From: an uncultured Synechococcaceae cyanobacterium
GTDB lineage: Bacteria > Cyanobacteriota > Cyanobacteriia > PCC-6307 > Cyanobiaceae
Assembly (NCBI GenBank): GCA_902572395.1
Contig: CACGFX010000002.1
Coordinates: 1 to 64,000 of the forward strand
Reading direction: 5' to 3'
DNA length: 64,000 nt
Each line of letters begins with the position of its first letter. The stretch's first letter is position 1. Below, piece by piece: positions 19,353 through 29,580 of this stretch. Under the pieces are notes generated by a model, which was given only the letters and a program-made list of their open reading frames with translations, ran no database searches and was not told where the DNA came from. The position numbers and the translations under genes are program-made.

Positions 19353-21125
19353 ATGAGGGCTAAGAACAGTCAAAATCCAATAATTAGACTTTATTTAAAT
19401 TTGATTGAGGAAAGAAGGTTACTATTTTTCGCTTTTCTTAGTTCCATAATTAATAAAATATTAGATTTAGCTCCCCCTGTAATAATTGGTCTTGCAGTGG
19501 ATATCGTTGTTAAGGAACAGAATTCATGGATTGCTGGTTTTGGAATAAAAGAAGTTCCAGCACAATTGATTTTTCTTGCATTTGCTTCAGGAATAGTTTG
19601 GTCTGGTGAATCCTCCTTTGAATATTTATATTCGATTTTATGGAGAAATTTGGCTCAGCTATCGCAACATAAATTAAGAATAAAAGCTTATGAGCATATC
19701 CAGGAATTAGATATGGATTTTTTTGAAAATGATAATACTGGAAGGCTATTATCTATTTTGAATGATGATATAAATCAACTCGAGAGATTTCTAGACCAAG
19801 GGGCTAATCAGATTATTCAGTTATTTATAACTGTCTTAATAATTGGGGGCACTATGATTTTTGTCGCTCCAAAAATAGCTTTATTTGCTTTCTTTCCTAT
19901 TCCAATTATATTTTTAGGATCAATTAAATTTCAAAGGAAGCTTGCTCCAAAATACAGAGATGTTAGAAATAAAGCTGGACTCTTGGCATCAAGGCTTAAT
20001 AATAATTTAAGTGGAATTCTAACCATAAAAAGTTTTACTAAAGAAAAATGGGAACTTAATAGATTAAATAAAGAAAGTCTCGATTATCAAAGAAGTAATA
20101 AGGCTGCAATAAAATTATCTTCTGCTTTTATCCCTCTTATTAGATTTGCAATTTTATTTGCTTTTATAGCGATTCTATTAATTGGAGGTTTCCAAACTTG
20201 GAATAAGATACTTGATGTAGGTACTTATAGTTTTTTAGTGTTTATTACACAAAGACTATTATGGCCTTTAACTACTTTGGGGCATGTTTTAGATGATTTT
20301 CAGAGATCTATGGCATCAATAGATAGAGTTATTGATCTCATAGATACGCCTATAAAAATAAAAGATGGAAAAATAAAAATTGAACCTAAAGATATAAAAG
20401 GAGAAATTATTTTTAATAATGTAAATTTTAAGTATCCTGGACGAGATTTAACTTTAAAAAACATAAATTTCAAAATTGAAAATAACTCAACATTAGGAAT
20501 TGTTGGTTTAACGGGTTCTGGGAAAAGTACAATAATAAAACTATTACTTAGAATTTATGATAGTAATAATGGGTCAATAACCTTGGATGGGGTTTCTATT
20601 AAAGAAATAAATTTGAGGGATTTAAGAAAGTGTATCTCTTTAGTAAGTCAAGAAACTTATTTATTTCATGGCAGTGTACAAGAAAATATTGCTTATGGCT
20701 CAATCAACCCAAGTCTTAAAGATATTATTAAAGCTTCAAAGATTGCGGAAGCTCATAAATTTATTGAACAATTACCAGATGGTTATAAAACTATAGTGGG
20801 GGAAAGGGGCCAAAGGCTCTCAGGCGGGCAACGTCAAAGAATTGCCTTGGCGAGAGCTGTTTTAAAGAATGCTCCAATATTAATATTAGATGAAGCTACA
20901 GCTTCAGTTGATAATGAAACAGAGGCTTTAATTCAAAAATCGTTATCTAAAATCACAAAAGAAAGAACAACTATAGTAATAGCTCATAGATTAAGCACTA
21001 TAAAAAATGCGGATAATATTGTGGTTATTGATAAAGGTAAAATAGTTGAAAGCGGAAAACATGAAAAACTATTAGATCAGAACAAAATATATGCTGATTT
21101 GTGGAATGTTCAAGTAGGAATCTAG
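19353..21125 (+). CDS. ABC transporter, fused permease/ATPase (MdlB/MsbA-like)
   Basis: TM domain plus GLTGSGKSTIIKLLLR, RLSGGQRQRIALARA, ILDEATASVD. Confidence 0.93.
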   Translation: MRAKNSQNPIIRLYLNLIEERRLLFFAFLSSIINKILDLAPPVIIGLAVDIVVKEQNSWIAGFGIKEVPAQLIFLAFASGIVWSGESSFEYLYSILWRNLAQLSQHKLRIKAYEHIQELDMDFFENDNTGRLLSILNDDINQLERFLDQGANQIIQLFITVLIIGGTMIFVAPKIALFAFFPIPIIFLGSIKFQRKLAPKYRDVRNKAGLLASRLNNNLSGILTIKSFTKEKWELNRLNKESLDYQRSNKAAIKLSSAFIPLIRFAILFAFIAILLIGGFQTWNKILDVGTYSFLVFITQRLLWPLTTLGHVLDDFQRSMASIDRVIDLIDTPIKIKDGKIKIEPKDIKGEIIFNNVNFKYPGRDLTLKNINFKIENNSTLGIVGLTGSGKSTIIKLLLRIYDSNNGSITLDGVSIKEINLRDLRKCISLVSQETYLFHGSVQENIAYGSINPSLKDIIKASKIAEAHKFIEQLPDGYKTIVGERGQRLSGGQRQRIALARAVLKNAPILILDEATASVDNETEALIQKSLSKITKERTTIVIAHRLSTIKNADNIVVIDKGKIVESGKHEKLLDQNKIYADLWNVQVGI

Positions 21126-21139
21126 TATGAATATCTAAA

Positions 21140-21697
21140 CTATATTAAGAAGTTAAATGATTCAATTACGTTACTAAAAATACCGTCAACTTTATTCCAC
21201 CTTTCTTCATTTGTTCCAACAGCAAAAGTGTAAAGTGTTCCTCTATCAATTACGACAGTAGCTAACTCATGTCTTGCCTGTTCATTTAAATTTAATTCAT
21301 ACTCTAAATCATAGAAAATATGATTGGATGCCTCCCTCTTATTGGCATTTATAAGTTTTACCTCTCTACCTGAACCTTCGGGAGCAATGACTTTATCAAT
21401 TAATGTTTGACCTACTTCACTTGGGCTTCCTAATTGCTCTAATTGAACCTCTTTATTGACATCAGAAATAACTAAACTTAAAGTCTCATTACTATTTATT
21501 AAATCATGATAAATAATTTCAGGTCCTCCATCAACTTTTACTCTAGTCCATCCTGTTGGATACAAAAAGGCATATCTACCATCTGGACTTTGATAAGCTT
21601 CTAATCCCGCATTTAGTCCGCCACTACAAGCACTCAGTGTTAGGCACAAAAAAACCAAAAATAAATATTTGAAAGGGTTAAATTTAATATTTTTCAT
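21140..21697 (-). CDS. PsbP-like (CyanoP) photosystem II lipoprotein
   Basis: Lipobox LTLSACSGG; YQSPDGRYAFLYPTGWTRVKVDGGPEIIYHDLI. Confidence 0.87.
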   Translation of the reverse strand: MKNIKFNPFKYLFLVFLCLTLSACSGGLNAGLEAYQSPDGRYAFLYPTGWTRVKVDGGPEIIYHDLINSNETLSLVISDVNKEVQLEQLGSPSEVGQTLIDKVIAPEGSGREVKLINANKREASNHIFYDLEYELNLNEQARHELATVVIDRGTLYTFAVGTNEERWNKVDGIFSNVIESFNFLI

Positions 21698-21800
21698 TTT
21701 GTTTGAAATTACTAACTAAAAATATAATAAGACATTAAAAGCAAACAATTATGGCAATTCGTAATTTTGCGTCTAAATTATCTCTAGAAATAGTTTAATT

Positions 21801-22400
21801 TTGATTACTTATACCAAACCACTTTCAAAATTAATCGGTCATTTTGAGAAATTCCCAGGGATTGGCCCAAGAACAGCGCAACGATTAGCCCTGTTTATTT
21901 TAAAACAACCTGAAAGTACAATAAGAGAATTTTCAAAGGCTCTGTTAGAAGCACATAATAATGTTGGTCGTTGCAAAAAATGTTTCAATTTGACTTCAGA
22001 AGATGAATGCGAAATTTGTAGAAATACTGAAAGAAATCAAAAACTAATCTGTGTAGTAGCAGAAACTAAAGATTTGCTTGCTTTGGAGCGCGCCAGAGAA
22101 TTTAAAGGTGTTTACCATGTTATTGGTGGTTTAATATCCCCAATGGATTCTGTTGGCCCCGAACTCTTAGAAATAAGAAGCTTGGTAGAAAGAGTTAATA
22201 AGTCTGAAATAGATGAGATCATATTGGCATTGACCCCAAGTGTTGAGGGAGATACAACAAGTCTTTATATTGGAAAATTGTTAGCCCCTTTTGCTAAAGT
22301 TACGAGGATTGCATATGGGCTCCCAATGGGCAGTGAACTTGAATATGTGGATGAAGTTACACTTGCAAGGGCCTTAGAAGGTAGAACAAAACTAAATTAG
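21801..22400 (+). CDS. recR: Recombination protein RecR
   Basis: [17 protein letters not shown], Cys4 zinc finger [16 protein letters not shown], Toprim; TTG start. Confidence 0.96.
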   Translation: MITYTKPLSKLIGHFEKFPGIGPRTAQRLALFILKQPESTIREFSKALLEAHNNVGRCKKCFNLTSEDECEICRNTERNQKLICVVAETKDLLALERAREFKGVYHVIGGLISPMDSVGPELLEIRSLVERVNKSEIDEIILALTPSVEGDTTSLYIGKLLAPFAKVTRIAYGLPMGSELEYVDEVTLARALEGRTKLN

Positions 22401-22403
22401 ACA

Positions 22404-23303
22404 ATGAGAGAAAATAATCTAATCAAGAAAGAAAAAATCTTAAGACTTCCCTCTTGGATTAAATTTCCTATTAGTAAAGCTTCAGAATTCGAAAAAATAC
22501 AAACACTCATCAAAAAATCAAATATTCATACTATTTGTGAAGAAGCAAGATGTCCAAATAGAGCGGAATGTTATGCCTCAGGCACAGCCACCTTCTTACT
22601 GGGTGGATCGATATGTTCTCGTTCATGTGCTTTTTGTCAGGTAAATAAAGGTAGACCTAGTTCTATCAATATTGATGAATCTAATCAAGTCGCTGAAGCA
22701 GTGAAAGTACTAAATTTGAAATATGTTGTTTTGACATCTGTAGCTAGAGACGATCTCCCTGATCATGGTGCAAATTTATTTATATCTACAATTGATGAGA
22801 TTAGAAAAATTGATTCAACAATTAAAATTGAAGTTTTAACTCCTGATTTATGGGGTGGAGGCAAAAATCTTGATGAAACAAATAACCTTCAGACTGAGAG
22901 ATTGAAGATGATTTTAGAAAAAGATCCAATATGCTTTAATCATAATCTTGAAACTGTTGAAAGACTGCAAAAAGAAGTTAGGAGGGGTGCAAATTACAAA
23001 AAATCCCTTAGTTTACTAAAAAAGTCAAAGGAGATTGCTCCTCATATTCAAACTAAATCAGGCATTATGTTAGGACTTGGGGAAACATTGGATGAAATAA
23101 AAAATACAATTTATGATCTTAAAAAAATAGATTGTGATCAAATTACAATTGGCCAATATTTAAGGCCCTCATTCAATCATTTGGCAGTTAAGAAATATTG
23201 GGATCCATCAGAGTTTGAATATTTATATCGCTTCTCTAAGGAATTAGGATTCAAAAAGGTATCTTCTGGCCCTTTAGTTAGAAGTAGTTATCACGCGGGT
23301 TAA
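22404..23303 (+). CDS. lipA: Lipoyl synthase
   Basis: CEEARCPNRAECYASGTATFLLGGSICSRSCAFCQV; radical SAM. Confidence 0.96.
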   Translation: MRENNLIKKEKILRLPSWIKFPISKASEFEKIQTLIKKSNIHTICEEARCPNRAECYASGTATFLLGGSICSRSCAFCQVNKGRPSSINIDESNQVAEAVKVLNLKYVVLTSVARDDLPDHGANLFISTIDEIRKIDSTIKIEVLTPDLWGGGKNLDETNNLQTERLKMILEKDPICFNHNLETVERLQKEVRRGANYKKSLSLLKKSKEIAPHIQTKSGIMLGLGETLDEIKNTIYDLKKIDCDQITIGQYLRPSFNHLAVKKYWDPSEFEYLYRFSKELGFKKVSSGPLVRSSYHAG

Positions 23304-23800
23304 CTTTCTTCAATTAAAGAGAGTTTCTTTTCAAGTCTTTTCAATATGGAAATACATTCCCCGTTCATAAGTGTACCTGCACCTCCCCAAACCAATCTTA
23401 ATAAAAGATCTACTGGGCTAGAACCAACTTCTTTGACAATTTTGAATCCTATTAACTTGAAATATCTTACAAGCTTTTTACTATATCCTTCACTATCAAA
23501 AATAGCTAAAAGTCTTACTTTGTTGCTTGATTTTTTTTCAATTGCCCATGCCATAGTTGTTGCCCATATTAATTCAGAAACAAAAGCAGGAGCTTTACTA
23601 AGGATTCTTAATGTATCAAGCTGAATACCTTGTTTATTTAAATAAGTCCAACCTTTCATTTCGGCCCAAATCTTAATTATGTTATCTTTCTGTTCGGCAA
23701 TCACGATTCTAAAGAAACATAATCCGATAGTTTCTCTAACTTGAATTTTAATTAATAATCCAATGGAACCTGCTAATTTTTCTAAATCTTCAACTTTCAT
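23300..23800 (-). CDS. Conserved cyanobacterial hypothetical protein
   Basis: 166-aa ORF, 4-nt convergent overlap with lipA. Confidence 0.7.
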   Translation of the reverse strand: MKVEDLEKLAGSIGLLIKIQVRETIGLCFFRIVIAEQKDNIIKIWAEMKGWTYLNKQGIQLDTLRILSKAPAFVSELIWATTMAWAIEKKSSNKVRLLAIFDSEGYSKKLVRYFKLIGFKIVKEVGSSPVDLLLRLVWGGAGTLMNGECISILKRLEKKLSLIEES

Positions 23801-23811
23801 GATTTTGAAAA

Positions 23812-24744
23812 TTAGTCCTTATAAATTTTTTGATTTTCCACTTTTGATCTATCGATTTGTTTTTGTCTTTCTTCAAACCTTTTCCTATCATCATCGCTGA
23901 ATTGGTCTATGCAGAAATGACATTGGATACCCTTTCTATATTCTTTTCTTTCTTGATCTTGAATTGAAATTGGCATTCCACATGCATGACAAATCGAGTA
24001 AGAGCCTTTTTCTAAATCTTGATCTAAAGCAACTCTTTTATCAAAAACATAACATTCACCTTTAAATAAGTTTTTTTCTTTTGGGATATCGTCAAGGTAT
24101 TGAAGGATACCCCCTTGTAAGTGATAAATATTTTTATAACCTTTCTTTTTCAGTAAACTAGTAGCTTTTTCACATCTTATTCCTCCGGTACAAAACATTG
24201 CTATATTTGTAATCTGTTTATTTTCTAAATGGGTTTCTAAATGATCATCTACCCACTTGGGGAATTCGCTAAAGTTTCTAGTATTTGGATTTATAGAGTT
24301 CTGAAATGTACCTAAAGAAACCTCATAATGATTTCTAGTATCAATGATTATTGTATTTTGATTTTTAATTAACTTATTCCAATCAGCTGAGTCAATATAG
24401 GTCCCATTACTTTCTACAGGGTTTATTTCAGGGACACCCATGGTAACTATTTCTTTTTTGATTTTTATTTTTAATTTTTTGAAGACTTTCTCTTTTGAAA
24501 AGTTTACTTTAATATTCAAATTTCTATTACCTGCATATTTATTAAGTAAATTGATAACAAAATCAATTACATTTTTCTCGGCACAAATAGTTCCATTAAT
24601 CCCCTCACTTGCAAAAATTAACAAACCTGAAAGATCATTTTCATTTTCGATTTCTAACAATTTATTTTTTAGATCAAGAATTAAGTTTTCTTGAAATGGG
24701 AAGAAAGAGTAAAGAGAAACTACTTTATAATTTTTGCCTTTCAT
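23812..24744 (-). CDS. trhO: tRNA uridine(34) hydroxylase / rhodanese-like UPF0176 protein
   Basis: Rhodanese domain [15 protein letters not shown]; active-site [12 protein letters not shown]. Confidence 0.9.
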   Translation of the reverse strand: MKGKNYKVVSLYSFFPFQENLILDLKNKLLEIENENDLSGLLIFASEGINGTICAEKNVIDFVINLLNKYAGNRNLNIKVNFSKEKVFKKLKIKIKKEIVTMGVPEINPVESNGTYIDSADWNKLIKNQNTIIIDTRNHYEVSLGTFQNSINPNTRNFSEFPKWVDDHLETHLENKQITNIAMFCTGGIRCEKATSLLKKKGYKNIYHLQGGILQYLDDIPKEKNLFKGECYVFDKRVALDQDLEKGSYSICHACGMPISIQDQERKEYRKGIQCHFCIDQFSDDDRKRFEERQKQIDRSKVENQKIYKD

Positions 24745-25748
24745 AAAGAAGATAATGTTTTTTCACTAGTTTCAAAATCTTTGTTAAATGATACTCCTAC
24801 CTCTTTAAGAAGTTTTCTATCTGATTGAAAAGATGGATTTGAAGTTGTGAGTAACTCATCTCCATAAAAAATTGAATTTGCACCACATTGAAAACATAAA
24901 ATTTGGGCTTCTTTTGAAAGCTTTTCTCGCCCTGCACTTAATCTTATTTTACTTTTAGGCATAAGAATTCTTGCTGTAGCTATCATCCTTATCATTTCAA
25001 TAGAATCAATTTCTTGATTATCTTCTAAACCAGTACCTTCAATAGCTACTAATGAATTTATAGGAACACTTTCAGGGTGTGGATTCATGTTTGAAAGTAC
25101 TTCTAAAAGAGATGCTCTATCACCATTAGTTTCACCTAAGCCTATTATCCCTCCACAACATACATTTATTCCTGCATTCCTTACCCTTTTTATAGTATCT
25201 AGTCTGTCTTGATAAGTTCTAGTCGTAATAATATTTTTGTAATGCTCAGGACTAGTATCAAGATTGTGGTTATACGCGGTCAAACCTGCATCAGCCAGTC
25301 TGGAAGCTTGTTCTTCTGTAAGCATCCCAGCAGTAACGCATGCTTCCATTCCTAAATCTCTTACACCGCTAACCATCTCTAACATTGCATTAAAAGATTT
25401 CCCATCTCTAATTTCTCTCCACGCCCAACCCATACAAAACCTATCTGCACCTTCATTTTTTGCTATTTGAGCTCTTGCTAAAACCTCTTTAACTTGAAAT
25501 TGTGGATGACTTTTGATTTCGCTAGCACTATAAATTGATTGGCTACAGTAGGAACAATTTTCCTCACATCCACCAGTTTTTACGCTGAACAATGATGCTA
25601 ATTGAATCTCGTACTTGTTAAATTTCCTGTGAATGGTTTGTGATTCCCACATTAAATCAATAAGAGGCATATTAAGTATTTTCAATATCTCCTTTTTATT
25701 CCAATCGAACCTAATTTCTTTTAATAACTGATTATTCGAATTAGCCAT
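24741..25748 (-). CDS. bioB: Biotin synthase
   Basis: CSYCSQS radical-SAM motif; GGIIGLGET. Confidence 0.96.
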   Translation of the reverse strand: MANSNNQLLKEIRFDWNKKEILKILNMPLIDLMWESQTIHRKFNKYEIQLASLFSVKTGGCEENCSYCSQSIYSASEIKSHPQFQVKEVLARAQIAKNEGADRFCMGWAWREIRDGKSFNAMLEMVSGVRDLGMEACVTAGMLTEEQASRLADAGLTAYNHNLDTSPEHYKNIITTRTYQDRLDTIKRVRNAGINVCCGGIIGLGETNGDRASLLEVLSNMNPHPESVPINSLVAIEGTGLEDNQEIDSIEMIRMIATARILMPKSKIRLSAGREKLSKEAQILCFQCGANSIFYGDELLTTSNPSFQSDRKLLKEVGVSFNKDFETSEKTLSSL

Positions 25749-25753
25749 TTTTA

Positions 25754-26557
25754 TTAGGAAAAATATTGAGAATCTTCAAAAGATTCATTTGGTAATGATT
25801 CTATACCGCCGAAACGTCTATTTCTTGATTGGTAATCAATTATTGCTTTAAGAAATTCATGCTCATTGAACTCTGGCCAAAGTACGTCAGATATATAAAT
25901 TTCTGAATATGCTAATTGCCATAATAAAAAATTACTTATCCTTTTTTCTCCACTAGTTCTTATTAATAATTCTGGATCTTTAATCCCTCCAGTTAATAGC
26001 TCTGAATTGAATAATTCTTCATTAATTTCACTTGGTTTTATTTCCCCAGCAGAAGATTTTAATGCTAGTTCTTTTGCAACTTTAACTATTTCTTGTCTAC
26101 CTCCGTAATTAACACAAACATTGAATAAAAATTTATTGTTGTTCTCAGTAAGTGATTCTGAACTAGAGATTATTTCTTTTAAATTTTTTGGGAAAGGAGT
26201 TAAATCCCCAATAAATTTTATTTTTGTTGATTCTTCATGTATCTCTTTAATTTCGTTTTTTAAAACTTCGCTAAAAAGATTTATAAGAAAATCAACTTCT
26301 TTTGTTGGTCTTGTCCAATTCTCAGTTGAAAAAGCATAAACAGTTATTACTTTACAACCTAAATTTTTTGCAGCTTTGAGAATTTTTTTTAATACACTAA
26401 CGCCCTGTTTATGTCCAAATGATCGGGGTAAACCTTTTCTAGTCGCCCATCTCCCATTGCCGTCCATAATTATTGCTACATGTTTGGGCAATTTTCGCTT
26501 ATCTATTTTCATCAATAAGTCACTAATTTTATCGTCTATTACTTTTTCTAAACTCAT
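25754..26557 (-). CDS. uppS: Isoprenyl (undecaprenyl) diphosphate synthase
   Basis: [51 protein letters not shown]. Confidence 0.95.
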   Translation of the reverse strand: MSLEKVIDDKISDLLMKIDKRKLPKHVAIIMDGNGRWATRKGLPRSFGHKQGVSVLKKILKAAKNLGCKVITVYAFSTENWTRPTKEVDFLINLFSEVLKNEIKEIHEESTKIKFIGDLTPFPKNLKEIISSSESLTENNNKFLFNVCVNYGGRQEIVKVAKELALKSSAGEIKPSEINEELFNSELLTGGIKDPELLIRTSGEKRISNFLLWQLAYSEIYISDVLWPEFNEHEFLKAIIDYQSRNRRFGGIESLPNESFEDSQYFS

Positions 26558-26560
26558 TAG

Positions 26561-27469
26561 TTAATCCTTTTTGTTAATAAAAATTTCTGATTTCTCTGAA
26601 TCTTTTTTATTAATATCACTGATGATATTATCACTTACGTCTGTCTTTTGGGATAAGACATTTTTACTTAAAGATGCTTTATTTGCTCCCATAGAGTTTT
26701 GATTGCCAATCAATTTTGCAAGAAGTTCTTGTAACCTGCTGCTGGTTATTGGCCTTTCGAGTTTGCCTTGGCTTGCTAATGATAACGTACCTGTTTCTTC
26801 AGAAACAACAATACAAATACATCTGTCAAATCTTTCTGTAATTCCTAATGCTGCTAGATGTCTTGTGCCATATCTACTTATCCCTTGTCTTGAAAGAGGA
26901 AGTATTACGCCAGCAGAAATTATTTTATTACCTTTCACGAGAACTGCTCCATCATGTAAGGGCGTATCTGTTGCAAAAAGATTTATTAAAAGATCAGTTG
27001 ATAATTGGGCCTCGATTTTAGTACCTGAATATAAAAAATCTTCAGGTCTTAAATCACTCCCCAAATCTACTACGATTAAAGCACCTCTTCTGTTTTGAGA
27101 GAGTTTACCTGCAGTATCAACTAACTGAGTAATGGTAGTTGAAGTTGCTCTAAATTCCTTCGGGGGATTCCCAAGTAATACAGCTAGCCTCCCAGTGCCT
27201 AATAGTTCCATTAATCTCCTTAACTCTCCTTGCCACAGGATCGCTAATGAGAGAGAGCAAGCGAGAACTACAGCATCAATTAATTTTGATGTTAGTGGTA
27301 AGTATGCATATCTTTGAATAAACCATGCCGATGATACTAAAAACAAATATCCTCTAAGAAGCCATAATGTCCGTTGTTCTTTTACCCTGGAGAATAACAA
27401 AAGTCCGAAGCCAACAGCAAATAAAACATCTAATAAAAGCTTTAAATTTATAATTCCCCAGAAATTCAC
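26561..27469 (-). CDS. cdaA: Diadenylate cyclase (CdaA/DacA type), c-di-AMP synthase
   Basis: N-terminal TM helices; DAC domain TPLHDGAVLVKGNKIISAGVILPLS...GTRHLAALGITE. Confidence 0.9.
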   Translation of the reverse strand: MNFWGIINLKLLLDVLFAVGFGLLLFSRVKEQRTLWLLRGYLFLVSSAWFIQRYAYLPLTSKLIDAVVLACSLSLAILWQGELRRLMELLGTGRLAVLLGNPPKEFRATSTTITQLVDTAGKLSQNRRGALIVVDLGSDLRPEDFLYSGTKIEAQLSTDLLINLFATDTPLHDGAVLVKGNKIISAGVILPLSRQGISRYGTRHLAALGITERFDRCICIVVSEETGTLSLASQGKLERPITSSRLQELLAKLIGNQNSMGANKASLSKNVLSQKTDVSDNIISDINKKDSEKSEIFINKKD

Positions 27470-27497
27470 ACTAAAAACAGAATTAATTTAAATCTAC

Positions 27498-28871
27498 CTA
27501 ATTTTGTTTAATAAAGCGATCAGGCAAAACATCATATTTTAAAAGATCAATTGGACTTTCTCTTTTTTGAATAATCTCTGCTTCTCCATTACAAACTAAA
27601 AGGGCTGCGGGTCTTGGAATTCTGTTGTAGTTAGAACTCATTGAATTATTGTATGCACCCGTACCAAAGACACATATGAGATCTCCTGTTTCGCAATTTG
27701 CTAGTTCTATCTCCTTAAACAATACATCTCCTGATTCGCAGTGTTTGCCGGCAATTGTATATTTATTTTTTGAGTTAATATTAAAGGGGTTTTTTACCAA
27801 ACATGCAGAGTAATTTGATTGATATGTTATTGGCCTTGGATTATCACTCATCCCACCATCAACAGACAAATAAGTTCTGATTCCAGGAATCTCTTTAAAA
27901 GCCCCAATTTTGTAAATTGTTATGCCTGCTGTAGATACGATAGATCTTCCAGGTTCACACATCAATTTTGGCAGATCTAAATTGTGTTTTTTACAAGCTT
28001 TAACAACTGAGCTAGAAATTGTTTTAACCCATTCATCTATAGAAGGTGGATCGTCATTTATTGTATATTTAATCCCTAAACCTCCACCAACATTAAGTTC
28101 TTTAATATCATGGCCAAATTTCTTGGCGTCTATAATGACCTTTACCATTATTTCACCTAGATCCTTATGAGGGTCTAGTTCAAAAATCTGGGAACCAATA
28201 TGAGCATGTATTCCTTTTAATTTTAAATGTTTAGTTTCGCTTATGCTTGCAAATAAATTATTCAAATATTCGATTCCAAAACCAAATTTGCTATCAAATG
28301 AACCTGTTCTTATGTATTCATGTGTATGGCATTCAATTCCAGGCGTAAAGCGTATCATTATATCTAAGTCATGATTTAATGAATTTGATACTTCCTCTAA
28401 TCTTTTTAAGTCATAGTCATTATCTACAATTATTTTGATGTTATTTGTAATTGCGAAATCAATTTCTTTGTCAGATTTGTTATTACCATGAAAAACAATT
28501 TTTTCATTTGGGACCCCACCCTTTAGAGCAGTTAATAATTCTCCCTCTGAGACTGCATCAAGTCCTAAACCTTCTGAGGAAACAAGATTACTCATGAATA
28601 TAGAGCTATTTGCCTTGGAGGCATATATAGGGAGAGATTCCCCTGGGTAATATTTTTCTAATGCTTTTTTATAAGCTCTACAAGACTTTCTTAAAGTGAT
28701 TTCATCCAATATATATAGTGGAGAATCATATTTTTTAACTAACTCTTCAATAGAACAGCCACCAACTGACAATTCCCCATCTCCTCCAATGGATGTAGTA
28801 ATTGGTACGATATTTTTATTAGGACTATCAAAGTCAATTTTTTGTTTTAAAAAAGAGTGTTTTTCTTCCAT
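27498..28871 (-). CDS. lysA: Diaminopimelate decarboxylase
   Basis: PLP lysine YASKAN; GGGLG; CEPGRSIV; SVDGGMSDNPRP. Confidence 0.95.
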   Translation of the reverse strand: MEEKHSFLKQKIDFDSPNKNIVPITTSIGGDGELSVGGCSIEELVKKYDSPLYILDEITLRKSCRAYKKALEKYYPGESLPIYASKANSSIFMSNLVSSEGLGLDAVSEGELLTALKGGVPNEKIVFHGNNKSDKEIDFAITNNIKIIVDNDYDLKRLEEVSNSLNHDLDIMIRFTPGIECHTHEYIRTGSFDSKFGFGIEYLNNLFASISETKHLKLKGIHAHIGSQIFELDPHKDLGEIMVKVIIDAKKFGHDIKELNVGGGLGIKYTINDDPPSIDEWVKTISSSVVKACKKHNLDLPKLMCEPGRSIVSTAGITIYKIGAFKEIPGIRTYLSVDGGMSDNPRPITYQSNYSACLVKNPFNINSKNKYTIAGKHCESGDVLFKEIELANCETGDLICVFGTGAYNNSMSSNYNRIPRPAALLVCNGEAEIIQKRESPIDLLKYDVLPDRFIKQN

Positions 28872-28912
28872 GGGAGAACTTAAGATAAAGTTTTTCCAAA
28901 ACCGTCATATTT

Positions 28913-28918
28913 TATAAT
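28913..28918 (+). promoter_or_regulatory. Putative -10 element (TATAAT) upstream of the GNAT gene
   Basis: TATAAT about 42 nt upstream of the ATG at 28960. Confidence 0.35.
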
Positions 28919-28959
28919 GACTCTGGGTTTGAACTTTTTAAATTTAAATACATATTAAA

Positions 28960-29397
28960 ATGATATCTATCAAACAAATAAATGAGAAAGATATTGATTT
29001 ATGTTATATATTAGATTCAAAGACCATTTCCCTATGGAGCAAGAAACAATGGGCTAACGAATTCAAAAAAGAAGGTACAAAAATCTTTGGATTATTAATT
29101 ACAAATTTAGTCATTGGAATATGTGTTTTTCAGATTGTTCTTGATGAAGCTCAAATAAATTATTTTGTTGTAAATAAAAAATATAGGGAAAAGGGTTTTG
29201 GATCATATTTAATGAGTTATTTAATAAAAAAATGCGAAAAATTAAATCTAAAAAAAATACTATTGGAGGTTTCACAGAGTAATGTTACTGCTGAAAGATT
29301 TTACAGTCGATTTGAATTTTTCACTGTAGGAATAAGAAGAAATTATTATAAAGATGGTTCACATGCTCTTTTAAAAGAAAAAAAAATTAACAACTGA
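28960..29397 (+). CDS. rimI: Ribosomal-protein-alanine acetyltransferase-like GNAT
   Basis: NYFVVNKKYREKGFGSYLMSYLI; LLEVSQSNVTAERFYSRFEFFTVGIRRNYYKDG. Confidence 0.85.
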   Translation: MISIKQINEKDIDLCYILDSKTISLWSKKQWANEFKKEGTKIFGLLITNLVIGICVFQIVLDEAQINYFVVNKKYREKGFGSYLMSYLIKKCEKLNLKKILLEVSQSNVTAERFYSRFEFFTVGIRRNYYKDGSHALLKEKKINN

Positions 29398-29580
29398 ATA
29401 ATGTAAAAATTTAATTGTTCGGATAACCAGAATCCTTGAAATTACTATAATTTCTTGTTATATCACTGATAAAGTTAAATTTAATTTGATAAATTATACT
29501 TTTGGGTATTCACAAAAGCTCATTCTGAACACAAAATTGACTTATAACTGGTAGGTTATTAGTAGGATTTTAATCTTCTG

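Noticed and set aside
26703-27098. 131-aa antisense ORF in cdaA
   Set aside because: Antisense shadow of the conserved DAC domain.
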